Shown here: in pieces, positions 8,767 through 17,458 of the stretch
Numbering within the stretch: the stretch's first letter is position 1
Layout: each line of letters opens with the position of its first letter
Assembly: GCF_014650495.1 (NCBI RefSeq)
Contig: NZ_BMVB01000004.1
Location: forward strand, 248,001-312,000
From: Streptomyces cinnamoneus
GTDB lineage: Bacteria; Actinomycetota; Actinomycetes; Streptomycetales; Streptomycetaceae
Reading direction: 5' to 3'
DNA length: 64,000 bases
Program-made: the position numbers and the translations under genes
The notes under the pieces: model-generated
Seen by the model: the letters and a program-made list of their open reading frames with translations, nothing else
The model's database searches: none
What the model was told of the DNA's origin: nothing

Positions 8767-9923
8767 GGATCGGGATCGTCTGCCCCTATTCATGGGACGT
8801 CCCCGGAGGCGTCCAGTTCCACATCCGGGACCTGGCCGAGCACCTGATCCGGCTGGGTCACGAGGTGTCGGTGCTGGCCCCGGCCGACGACGAGACGCCG
8901 CTGCCACCGTTCGTCGTCTCCGCCGGCCGGGCTGTGCCCGTCCCCTACAACGGCTCGGTCGCGCGCCTGAATTTCGGCTTCCTCTCCGCCGCCCGCGTAC
9001 GCCGCTGGCTGCACGAGGGCGACTTCGACGTCATCCACATCCACGAGCCCACCTCCCCGTCGCTGGGTCTGCTGTGCTGCTGGGCCGCCCAGGGCCCCAT
9101 CGTGGCGACCTTCCACACCTCCAACCCGCGCTCCCGGGCGATGATCGCCGCCTATCCGATCCTCCAGCCCGCCCTGGAGAAGATCAGCGCCCGCATCGCG
9201 GTGAGCGAGTACGCCCGCCGCACCCTGGTCGAGCACCTGGGGGGCGATGCGGTCGTCATCCCCAACGGCGTCGACGTCGACTTCTTCGCCGCCGCCGAGC
9301 CCCGGCCCGAGTGGCAGGGCGGCACCATCGGCTTCATCGGCCGCATCGACGAGCCCCGCAAGGGCCTGCCCGTCCTCATGAACGCCCTGCCGAAGATCCT
9401 CGCCGAACGCCCCGGCACCCGGCTCCTCGTCGCCGGCCGCGGCGACGAGGAGGAAGCCGTCGCCGGACTGCCCCCCGCGATGCGCGGCAACGTCGAGTTC
9501 CTCGGCATGATCAGCGACGAGGACAAGGCCCGCCTGCTGCGCAGCGTCGACGTCTACGTCGCGCCCAACACCGGCGGCGAGTCCTTCGGCATCATCCTCG
9601 TCGAGGCCCTGTCGGCCGGCGCCCCCGTCCTCGCCAGCGACCTGGACGCCTTCACGCAGGTCCTCGACGGGGGTGCGGCCGGTGAGCTGTTCGCCAACGA
9701 GGACGCCGACGCCCTCGCCGCCGCGGCCGTCCGGCTCCTGGGCGACGCCGGGCGCCGCGCGGAGCTGAGCGAGCGCGGCAGCCGGCACGTGCGCCGCTTC
9801 GACTGGTCCGTGGTCGGCACCGACATCCTGGCCGTCTACGAGACGGTCACCGCCGGCGCGGCCTCGGTCGCCGCCGACGAGCGCATCAGCCTGCGCGCCC
9901 GCTTCGGCCTCGCCCGGGACTGA
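8763..9923 (+). CDS. pimA: Phosphatidyl-myo-inositol alpha-mannosyltransferase PimA
   Basis: 386 residues, GT-B glycosyltransferase family 4. The N-terminal domain begins with a Rossmann strand and the GGVQFH motif (15-20) that contacts nucleotide sugar. The C-terminal domain has FIGRIDEPRKG and the EX7E motif in GGESFGIILVEAL. Length equals mycobacterial PimA. It transfers the first mannose from GDP-mannose to PI at the cytoplasmic membrane face. Third gene of the coupled PI-mannoside operon (GTGA overlap with the acyltransferase gene). Confidence 0.92.
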   Translation: MRIGIVCPYSWDVPGGVQFHIRDLAEHLIRLGHEVSVLAPADDETPLPPFVVSAGRAVPVPYNGSVARLNFGFLSAARVRRWLHEGDFDVIHIHEPTSPSLGLLCCWAAQGPIVATFHTSNPRSRAMIAAYPILQPALEKISARIAVSEYARRTLVEHLGGDAVVIPNGVDVDFFAAAEPRPEWQGGTIGFIGRIDEPRKGLPVLMNALPKILAERPGTRLLVAGRGDEEEAVAGLPPAMRGNVEFLGMISDEDKARLLRSVDVYVAPNTGGESFGIILVEALSAGAPVLASDLDAFTQVLDGGAAGELFANEDADALAAAAVRLLGDAGRRAELSERGSRHVRRFDWSVVGTDILAVYETVTAGAASVAADERISLRARFGLARD

Positions 9924-9950
9924 CCCCCCGCGACTGACCCCGCCCCTGAC

Positions 9951-10005
9951 CGGCCCCGGCCCTCGCCGGGTTGGCCGCCCCCCCCGCCGGGGTCGGCCGG
10001 GGCCG
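9951..10005. terminator. Bidirectional GC-rich hairpin between convergent genes
   Basis: A 10-bp GC-only stem (9951-9960 with 9996-10005) with a long, itself structured loop lies in the 85-bp gap between pimA and the convergent membrane-protein gene. Plausible terminator for both. Confidence 0.5.
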
Positions 10006-10008
10006 GGG

Positions 10009-10710
10009 TCAGCCCGCGGCGGTCCGGGCCCCGAACAGGGCTATGCCGTGCTGCGCCCGGAACCGGCGGCTGCGCCGCACCGTGATCACGGCGACCGCCG
10101 CCAGCAGCCCGTACGACAGGAACCTGCCCGCCACGGGCACCGCGTCGATGGGCAGCACCAGGGCCGCGACCGTGCTCAGGAAGGCGTCGAGCAGCTGGAA
10201 GCAGCCCCACAGCACCGTCAGCCCGCGCAGCGCCTCGCGGAACTCCGGCCGGTCGCGCCAGGCGCGCTCGGCCTCCGCCGCCGCGGCCGGCCCGCGCAGC
10301 CGGCTGCCGAAGTGGAACGTGAACGGCCGTGAGAAGAACAGCGTGGCCAATATCCACGCCCCCAGCAGCGCCGGCAGCCCCGCGTCCTTCAGCAGCAGCA
10401 CCCGGGGGTTCCCGCTGATCAGCGACGTCACTGCCGAGACGACGAGCAGCGCGACCACGAACAGGTCGAAGAACTCGGCCCGCCGGCGCACCACGGCGGT
10501 GGCCAGCGCATGCGCCGCCGGTATGGCGCCGCTGAACAGCAGGGCCTGCCACTGGGCGACGCCCTGCGCCCGCAGCGCGTAGTAGAGCACCATCGGCAGG
10601 ACGATGGTGACGGCCAGGGGGATCAGGAGCGCCCGCGCGGGGCGCGATCCGTGCCCGGCCGCGGGCGTGTGCGGCGCGGGTGTGTCCGTGTGCGGTGCCG
10701 AGGTGTCCAT
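10009..10710 (-). CDS. Integral membrane protein, VC0807-like
   Basis: 233 residues with five to six predicted membrane helices (first about 28-48). A cytoplasmic Pro/His/Thr-rich N-terminus of about 25 residues precedes them. The segment LLLKDAGLPALLGAWILATLFFSRPFTFHF resembles the conserved central block of VC0807-type membrane proteins, whose function is unknown. Divergent from the LemA-like gene; the 184-bp shared intergenic region contains a perfect 8-bp inverted repeat (10831-10838 with 10841-10848). Confidence 0.65.
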   Translation of the reverse strand: MDTSAPHTDTPAPHTPAAGHGSRPARALLIPLAVTIVLPMVLYYALRAQGVAQWQALLFSGAIPAAHALATAVVRRRAEFFDLFVVALLVVSAVTSLISGNPRVLLLKDAGLPALLGAWILATLFFSRPFTFHFGSRLRGPAAAAEAERAWRDRPEFREALRGLTVLWGCFQLLDAFLSTVAALVLPIDAVPVAGRFLSYGLLAAVAVITVRRSRRFRAQHGIALFGARTAAG

Positions 10711-10894
10711 GAGGTGCCTCCTGCAATGCCCGGTCGGGCGGTCCGGCGTCCTGCATCGACACTAGGGACCCGGTGGGTGGAGACGGATCGGAGCCAGGGT
10801 CGAATGTGCGGCGGCCCCTCTCCACCTCCTCTCCACCCCTGGGTGGAGCCCGCGGCGCGGAACGGCTCCTCACCGAGCGGTAACGTGACCCGGC

Positions 10895-11437
10895 GTGACC
10901 ACTTTGATCTGGATCGCGGCCGCCCTGGTCGTCATCGGCGTCTACCTGAGCTGGACCGCGGGCCGCCTGGACCGGCTGCACAGCCGCATCGACGCCGCAC
11001 GCGCCGCCCTGGACGCCCAGCTGCTGCGGCGGGCCTCGGTCGCCCAGGAGCTCGCCACCGCCGGGGTCCTCGATCCGGCCGCCTCGATCGTGCTCTACCA
11101 GGCCGCGCACGCCGCCCGCCAGGTGGAGGAGGAGCACCGCGAGGTCGCCGAGAGCGAGCTGAGCCAGGCGCTGCGGGCGGTCTTCGCCGAGGCGCCGCAG
11201 GTCGAGGCGGTGCGGGAGGCGCCGGGCGGCGAGGAGTCGCTGGGGGAGCTGACCCAGGCCGTGCGCCGGGTGCCGATGGCGCGGCGGTTCCACAACGACG
11301 CGGTCCGGGCCGCCCGGGCGCTGCGCCGCCACCGCAAGGTGCGCTGGTTCCGCCTCGCCGGTCACGCCCCGTTCCCGATGGCCTTCGAGATGGACGACGA
11401 GCCCCCCGCGGTCCTCGCCGACCGGACCGGCCGCTGA
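10895..11437 (+). CDS. LemA-like single-pass membrane protein
   Basis: 180 residues. One N-terminal membrane segment (about 4-19) is followed by a long helical, coiled-coil-like region rich in Arg, Ala and Glu, and a C-terminal ARRFHNDAVRAAR...PFPMAFEM pattern that echoes LemA proteins (the RYN-AV and FP-F elements). GTG start at 10895 chosen because the membrane segment follows directly. Function unknown. Ends at the start of a repetitive intergenic tract. Confidence 0.65.
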   Translation: MTTLIWIAAALVVIGVYLSWTAGRLDRLHSRIDAARAALDAQLLRRASVAQELATAGVLDPAASIVLYQAAHAARQVEEEHREVAESELSQALRAVFAEAPQVEAVREAPGGEESLGELTQAVRRVPMARRFHNDAVRAARALRRHRKVRWFRLAGHAPFPMAFEMDDEPPAVLADRTGR

Positions 11438-11652
11438 CCCCACCGGCCGCTGACCCCACCGGCCAGTGGCCCCACCGGCCACCGGCCCCACCGGCCAGCG
11501 GGCCCGCCGACCACTGGCCCACCGGCCAGCGGCCCACCGGATGCTGGCCCCGTAGGCCACCGCCCCCGCCGACCACTGACCCGACACCGGAACACCGACC
11601 CCACCAGCCACTGACCCCACCGACCACCGGGCCCCACCGGCCGGTGGACCGC
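11433..11652. repeat. Degenerate short tandem repeat tract (CCCCACCGGCC unit)
   Basis: About 220 bases between the LemA-like gene and pdxS consist of degenerate units of roughly 13-16 bases built on CCCCACCGGCC followed by a variable G/T/A-containing spacer (ACTGG, GCTGA and similar). At least a dozen imperfect units can be followed. No convincing gene uses the tract. The remaining 100 bases before pdxS are of normal composition and must hold its promoter; an inverted repeat TGATG/CATCA spans 11709-11728. Confidence 0.75.
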
Positions 11653-11754
11653 CCGGACAAGCCACTCACCTCGAATTGGCCCTTTTTCCGGCTCCGCGGC
11701 ACTGGGTTTGATGACGCTTGCAGCATCACCGCCCTTGATTAGTGAGGTCACATC

Positions 11755-12660
11755 GTGTCCACCCCCACCCCGCAGCACCCCGAGACCGGCACGGCGCGCG
11801 TCAAGCGCGGCATGGCCGAGCAGCTCAAGGGCGGCGTGATCATGGACGTCGTCAACGCCGAGCAGGCGAAGATCGCCGAGGACGCGGGCGCCGTGGCCGT
11901 CATGGCCCTGGAGCGGGTCCCGGCCGACATCCGCAAGGACGGCGGTGTGGCCCGGATGTCCGACCCGAACATGATCGAAGAGATCATCGGCGCGGTCTCC
12001 ATCCCCGTCATGGCCAAGTCCCGCATCGGCCACTTCGTCGAGGCCCAGGTCCTGCAGTCCCTCGGCGTCGACTACATCGACGAGTCCGAGGTCCTCACCC
12101 CGGCCGACGAGATCAACCACTCCGACAAGTGGGCCTTCACCACCCCCTTCGTCTGCGGTGCCACCAACCTGGGCGAGGCCCTGCGCCGCATCGCCGAGGG
12201 CGCGGCCATGATCCGCTCCAAGGGCGAGGCCGGCACCGGCAACGTCGTCGAGGCCGTCCGCCACCTGCGCCAGATCAAGAACGAGATCGCCAAGCTGCGC
12301 GGCTTCGACAACAACGAGCTGTACGCCGCCGCCAAGGAGCTGCGCGCCCCCTACGAGCTCGTCAAGGAGGTGGCCGAGCTCGGCAAGCTGCCGGTCGTCC
12401 TCTTCTCCGCCGGTGGTGTCGCCACCCCCGCCGACGCCGCGCTGATGCGCCAGCTCGGCGCCGAGGGCGTCTTCGTCGGCTCCGGCATCTTCAAGTCGGG
12501 CGACCCGGCCAAGCGCGCCGCCGCCATCGTGAAGGCCACCACCTTCTACGACGACCCGAAGATCATCGCGGACGCCTCCCGCAACCTCGGCGAGGCCATG
12601 GTCGGCATCAACTGCGACACCCTGCCCGAGGCCGAGCGCTACGCCAACCGCGGCTGGTAA
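11755..12660 (+). CDS. pdxS: Pyridoxal 5'-phosphate synthase subunit PdxS
   Basis: 301 residues. It is the synthase subunit of the DXP-independent PLP pathway, joining ribose 5-phosphate, glyceraldehyde 3-phosphate and ammonia supplied by PdxT. Strongly conserved features include [18 protein letters not shown] near the start, [21 protein letters not shown], the imine-forming Lys region, and SGIFKS near the C-terminus; a complete (beta/alpha)8 barrel of normal length. GTG start with pdxT 83 bases downstream; a hairpin between them probably sets the ratio of the two. Confidence 0.97.
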   Translation: MSTPTPQHPETGTARVKRGMAEQLKGGVIMDVVNAEQAKIAEDAGAVAVMALERVPADIRKDGGVARMSDPNMIEEIIGAVSIPVMAKSRIGHFVEAQVLQSLGVDYIDESEVLTPADEINHSDKWAFTTPFVCGATNLGEALRRIAEGAAMIRSKGEAGTGNVVEAVRHLRQIKNEIAKLRGFDNNELYAAAKELRAPYELVKEVAELGKLPVVLFSAGGVATPADAALMRQLGAEGVFVGSGIFKSGDPAKRAAAIVKATTFYDDPKIIADASRNLGEAMVGINCDTLPEAERYANRGW

Positions 12661-12680
12661 GCGGCAGGCACGTTCGTCCC

Positions 12681-12715
12681 GGGTGGGCGGTCCGCGCTGT
12701 GCGGGCCGCCCACCC
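12681..12715 (+). terminator. Hairpin between pdxS and pdxT
   Basis: A 15-bp GC-rich stem (12681-12695 with 12701-12715, one G-T wobble) and 5-base loop in the 83-bp gap. Likely partial terminator or mRNA-stability element lowering pdxT relative to pdxS. Confidence 0.65.
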
Positions 12716-12743
12716 GTCGTCACAGATCTGAGAGGCAGTCCCC

Positions 12744-13334
12744 GTGTCCACCCCCACCATCGGTGTCCTCGCCCTGCAGGGCGACGTCCGCGAGCACCTC
12801 GTGGCCCTCGCCGCGGCCGACGCCCTGGCCCGCCCGGTCCGCCGCCCCGAGGAGCTCGCCGAGGTCGACGGCCTGGTCATCCCCGGCGGCGAGTCCACGA
12901 CCATGTCCAAGCTCGCGGTCGTCTTCGGGATGCTGGAGCCGCTGCGCGAGCGCGTGCGCGCCGGGATGCCGGTCTACGGCACCTGCGCCGGCATGATCAT
13001 GCTCGCCGACAAGATCCTCGACGGACGTGAGGACCAGGAGACCCTGGGCGGCATCGACATGATCGTCCGCCGCAACGCCTTCGGCCGGCAGAACGAGTCC
13101 TTCGAGGCGTCGGTGGAGGTGGCCGGCATCGAGGGCGGCCCCGTCGAGGGCGTCTTCATCCGCGCCCCCTGGGTCGAGTCCGTCGGCGGGGCCGCCGATG
13201 TGATCGCCACCTACGACGGCCACGCCGTGGCCGTCCGGCAGGGGAACGTCCTGGCGACGTCCTTCCACCCCGAGCTCACGGGCGACCACCGAGTGCACGC
13301 CCTCTTCGTGGAGATGGTGCGCGCAGCGCAGTAA
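12744..13334 (+). CDS. pdxT: Pyridoxal 5'-phosphate synthase glutaminase subunit PdxT
   Basis: 196 residues, class I-like glutamine amidotransferase that hydrolyses glutamine and channels ammonia to PdxS. Visible are [12 protein letters not shown] at the start, PGGEST, the nucleophile elbow YGTCAGM (Cys), and the FHPELT segment with the His-Glu partners of the triad. Full length; downstream of pdxS in the same direction. Confidence 0.96.
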   Translation: MSTPTIGVLALQGDVREHLVALAAADALARPVRRPEELAEVDGLVIPGGESTTMSKLAVVFGMLEPLRERVRAGMPVYGTCAGMIMLADKILDGREDQETLGGIDMIVRRNAFGRQNESFEASVEVAGIEGGPVEGVFIRAPWVESVGGAADVIATYDGHAVAVRQGNVLATSFHPELTGDHRVHALFVEMVRAAQ

Positions 13335-13396
13335 CGAGATCCCGGTAGGATCTCAGTCGTTCGTTCAGAATTTGGTTACGCGAAGGAGACAGGCGG

Positions 13397-14149
13397 ATGT
13401 CCGGCCACTCTAAATGGGCTACGACGAAGCACAAGAAGGCCGTGATCGACGCCAAGCGCGGCAAGCTCTTCGCAAAGCTGATCAAGAACATCGAGGTCGC
13501 GGCCCGCATGGGCGGCGTCGACATCGAGGGCAACCCGACCCTCTACGACGCCATCCAGAAGGCGAAGAAGCAGTCGGTCCCCAACAAGAACATCGACTCC
13601 GCGGTCAAGCGCGGCGGTGGCCTTGAGGCCGGCGGCGCCGACTATGAGACGATCATGTACGAGGGCTACGGCCCGAACGGCGTCGCGGTGCTCATCGAGT
13701 GCCTCACCGACAACCGCAACCGCGCCGCCTCCGACGTGCGCGTCGCCATGACCCGCAACGGCGGCTCCATGGCCGACCCGGGCTCGGTGTCCTACCTGTT
13801 CAACCGCAAGGGCGTCATCATCGTCCCCAAGGGCGAGCTCACCGAGGACGACGTGCTCGGCGCGGTCCTGGACGCCGGTGCCGAGGAGGTCAACGACCTC
13901 GGTGAGTCCTTCGAGGTCCTCAGCGAGGCCACCGACCTGGTCGCGGTCCGCACCGCCCTGCAGCAGGCCGGCATCGACTACGACTCGGCCGAGGCCAACT
14001 TCGTCCCCACCATGCAGGTGGAGCTGGAGGAGGAGGGCGCGCGCAAGATCTTCAAGCTGATCGACGCGCTGGAGGACAGCGACGACGTGCAGAACGTCTT
14101 CGCCAACTTCGACGTCTCCGACGACGTCATGGCCAAGGTCGACGCGTAA
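13397..14149 (+). CDS. yebC: YebC/PmpR-family protein
   Basis: 250 residues with the diagnostic N-terminus [14 protein letters not shown] and a conserved core ([21 protein letters not shown]). Family members were long annotated as transcriptional regulators; work on the family also supports a role in translation of proline-rich stretches. ATG preceded by GAAGGAGA. Located between the PLP genes and ruvCAB, the usual position in actinobacteria. Cytoplasmic. Confidence 0.95.
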   Translation: MSGHSKWATTKHKKAVIDAKRGKLFAKLIKNIEVAARMGGVDIEGNPTLYDAIQKAKKQSVPNKNIDSAVKRGGGLEAGGADYETIMYEGYGPNGVAVLIECLTDNRNRAASDVRVAMTRNGGSMADPGSVSYLFNRKGVIIVPKGELTEDDVLGAVLDAGAEEVNDLGESFEVLSEATDLVAVRTALQQAGIDYDSAEANFVPTMQVELEEEGARKIFKLIDALEDSDDVQNVFANFDVSDDVMAKVDA

Positions 14150-14158
14150 GACGTCCGG

Positions 14159-14229
14159 CAACGGCCGATCACGCCGACGGGCCGGCGGGGGAACGCACCC
14201 CGCCGGCCCGTCGGCGTGATCGGCCGTTG
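14159..14229. terminator. Perfect 32-bp inverted repeat after yebC
   Basis: The left arm 14159-14190 and right arm 14198-14229 are exact reverse complements around a 7-base loop. It starts 10 bases after the yebC stop and ends 50 bases before ruvC. It certainly acts as a strong RNA hairpin and likely terminates yebC transcription, so ruvC needs its own promoter within the remaining 50 bases or receives read-through. Confidence 0.85.
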
Positions 14230-14279
14230 TCAGTGGCAGCCGATAGCCTGCCGGGCAGGTGATCGAAGGGAGGGGCGCG

Positions 14280-14831
14280 ATGCGGGTGCTGGGCGTGGAC
14301 CCGGGGCTGACACGGTGCGGCGTCGGAGTGGTGGAGGGCGTCGCGGGCCGTCCGCTGCGCATGGTCGGCGTCGGCGTCGTGCGCACGCCCGCCGAGTCGG
14401 AGGCCGCCGAGCGGCTCGTCCTCATAGAGCGCGGCATCGAGCAGTGGCTCGACGAGCACCGCCCCGAATACGTCGCCGTGGAGCGGGTGTTCAGCCAGCA
14501 CAACGTCCGTACGGTCATGGGCACCGCCCAGGCCAGCGCCGTCGCCATGCTGTGCGCCGCCCGCCGCGGACTGCCCGTCGCGCTGCACACCCCCAGCGAG
14601 GTCAAGGCCGCCGTCACCGGCTCCGGCCGGGCCGACAAGGCCCAGGTCGGTGCCATGGTCACCCGGCTGCTGAGGCTGGACGCCCCGCCCAAGCCGGCCG
14701 ACGCCGCCGACGCCCTCGCCCTGGCCATCTGTCACATCTGGCGGGCCCCCGCGGCCAACCGCCTGCAGCAGCTCGCCGATGCCCAGCGCCGCACCACCGC
14801 TTCCGTACGACTCCCGAAGGGCACCCGATGA
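14280..14831 (+). CDS. ruvC: Holliday junction resolvase RuvC
   Basis: 183 residues. The RNase H-like fold begins at [16 protein letters not shown]; the four acidic catalytic residues are Asp7, Glu68, Asp141 and Asp144 (PADAADALA). It cuts Holliday junctions symmetrically in concert with RuvAB. The ATG at 14280 sits behind GGGAGGGG and places VDPG at the expected position, so it is preferred to the GTG 21 bases earlier. Overlaps ruvA by four bases. Confidence 0.95.
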   Translation: MRVLGVDPGLTRCGVGVVEGVAGRPLRMVGVGVVRTPAESEAAERLVLIERGIEQWLDEHRPEYVAVERVFSQHNVRTVMGTAQASAVAMLCAARRGLPVALHTPSEVKAAVTGSGRADKAQVGAMVTRLLRLDAPPKPADAADALALAICHIWRAPAANRLQQLADAQRRTTASVRLPKGTR

Positions 14832-15445
14832 TCGCCTTCGTCTCCGGCCCGGTCGCGGCCCTCGCCCCCGACACCGCCGTCGTCGAGGTCGGCGGCATCG
14901 GCATGGCCGTCCAGTGCACGCCGAACACCCTCTCCGGACTCCGCGTCGGCCAGCAGGCCCGGCTCGCCACGTCCCTCGTCGTCCGCGAGGACTCGCTGAC
15001 CCTCTACGGCTTCGCCGACGACGACGAGCGCCAGACCTTCGAGCTGCTGCAGACCGCGAGCGGGGTCGGCCCCCGCCTCGCGCAGGCGATGCTCGCCGTG
15101 CACACCCCCGACGCACTGCGCCGCGCCTTCGCCTCCGGCGACGAGAAGGCGCTCACGGCCGTGCCCGGCATCGGCAAGAAGGGCGCGCAGAAGCTGCTGC
15201 TGGAGCTGAAGGACCGGCTGGGCGAGCCGGTCGGCTCCTCGACCGCAGCCGTGTCCGCTCCTGCGGCAGGCTGGCGTGATCAGCTGCATGCCGCGCTCGT
15301 CGGGCTCGGGTACGCCGCGCGCGAGGCCGACGAGGCCGTGACGGCGGTCGCTCCGCAGGCGGAGGCCGTTGCCGCCGAGGGCGGTACGCCGCAGGTGGGG
15401 CAGTTGCTGCGGGCGGCGCTGCAGACGCTGAACCGGGCGCGATGA
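14828..15445 (+). CDS. ruvA: Holliday junction branch-migration protein RuvA
   Basis: 205 residues. An OB-fold N-terminal domain ([12 protein letters not shown]) is followed by the helix-hairpin-helix domain ([13 protein letters not shown] and [20 protein letters not shown]), and a C-terminal helical domain III that contacts RuvB. It binds four-way junctions and loads the RuvB rings. ATGA overlap with ruvC means coupled translation. Confidence 0.95.
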   Translation: MIAFVSGPVAALAPDTAVVEVGGIGMAVQCTPNTLSGLRVGQQARLATSLVVREDSLTLYGFADDDERQTFELLQTASGVGPRLAQAMLAVHTPDALRRAFASGDEKALTAVPGIGKKGAQKLLLELKDRLGEPVGSSTAAVSAPAAGWRDQLHAALVGLGYAAREADEAVTAVAPQAEAVAAEGGTPQVGQLLRAALQTLNRAR

Positions 15446-15568
15446 GCCGGTTTAGGTGCGGACCGCCGAGTGGTCCGTGCCCACCAGGCCACCGCCGGGA
15501 GACGCCCCCGGCCCCTGCGGACCGCCTGCCTGCACACCGACGACGCATCCAACCGTGAGGTTTCCCCC

Positions 15569-16654
<1,086 letters not shown>

Positions 16655-16702
16655 CCGGCGCGGGGGCTGGTCCGGTCAGGAACCACGGTGACATGCTGGG
16701 CG

Positions 16703-16732
16703 TTGTTCCATAGGTGCGGACTCGCTTAGACT
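16703..16732 (+). promoter_or_regulatory. Predicted promoter of yajC-secDF
   Basis: TTGTTC (16703-16708), an 18-base spacer and TAGACT (16727-16732) fit the Streptomyces vegetative consensus. It lies about 90 bases upstream of yajC in the 165-bp gap after ruvB. Confidence 0.5.
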
Positions 16733-16745
16733 CCGCCGATGCCGT

Positions 16746-16759
16746 CCGTACATGTACGG
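16746..16759. promoter_or_regulatory. 14-bp perfect palindrome in yajC leader
   Basis: CCGTACATGTACGG is fully self-complementary and lies just after the expected transcription start of the predicted yajC promoter, an operator-like position. A very similar palindrome stands upstream of coaBC (57669-57684). The binding protein is unknown. Confidence 0.4.
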
Positions 16760-16819
16760 CATACCACCCCCGTAGACCAGGCCGCGCCCCCAGCGGTCGT
16801 GTGAAGGAATCCCCGTCCC

Positions 16820-17311
16820 GTGAATATCGTGACTCTCCTGCCGTTCATCGTGCTTATCGGGGCCATGTTCCTGATGACCCGGTCGGCGAAGAACAAGCAG
16901 CGCCAGGCCATGCAGATGCGTGATCACATGCAGCCGGGTACCGGTGTCCGGACGATCGGCGGCATGTATGCCACCGTCAAGGAGATCAACGAGGACACGG
17001 TCCTGCTGGAGGTCGCCCCGGGCGTGCACGCGATCTACGCGAAGAACGCCATCGGCGCGGTCCTGGAGGACGCCGAGTACAACCGCATCGTCCACGGCCT
17101 GGAGCCGGAGGAGACCCCGGTCGTCCCGGACGACGCCTCCGCGCTGACCGAGGCCGTCGAGTCCGGCGAGCCCCCGGTCGAGAAGAAGATCGACCTCGGC
17201 AAGGACGCCGCCACCACCGAGGACAAGGGCGCCGAGCCCGCCGTGTCCGGTGAGGGGACCGAGGCGGGGACCAAGGACGCCAAGCGGGACGGCGACACCG
17301 ACGCGAAGTAG
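16820..17311 (+). CDS. yajC: Sec translocase accessory subunit YajC
   Basis: 163 residues. One membrane helix (about 4-19, LLPFIVLIGAMFLMTR) then the conserved QMRDHMQPGTGVRTIGGMYATV and EVAPGVHAIYAKNAIG segments. The C-terminal tail beyond about 100 is acidic and low complexity. YajC joins SecD and SecF in the holotranslocon. GTG start at 16820. First gene of the secretion cluster. Confidence 0.93.
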   Translation: MNIVTLLPFIVLIGAMFLMTRSAKNKQRQAMQMRDHMQPGTGVRTIGGMYATVKEINEDTVLLEVAPGVHAIYAKNAIGAVLEDAEYNRIVHGLEPEETPVVPDDASALTEAVESGEPPVEKKIDLGKDAATTEDKGAEPAVSGEGTEAGTKDAKRDGDTDAK

Positions 17312-17320
17312 CCACTTCCC

Positions 17321-17360
17321 GGAACCGCGGAGCACCCACCGAGCGGTGCACCGCGGTTCC
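17321..17360 (+). terminator. Hairpin between yajC and secD
   Basis: A 10-bp perfect outer stem (17321-17330 with 17351-17360) and 5-bp inner stem (17332-17336 with 17345-17349) lie 10 bases after yajC. A TAGGCT box follows at 17370-17375, so secD may also have its own promoter. Confidence 0.6.
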
Positions 17361-17458
17361 GTTACGGTCTAGGCTCCGGCGGGGGGCAGTCCCCACAACA
17401 CTCGTGGCCGTCCGGCGAACACCCGACGCCGGACGGTTGGACAGGGAGAAACGACAAG

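Noticed and set aside
11709..11728. TGATG...CATCA inverted repeat before pdxS as a PdxR operator
   Set aside because: Arms are only five bases and I cannot match a known PdxR site with confidence; mentioned only within the repeat-tract entry.
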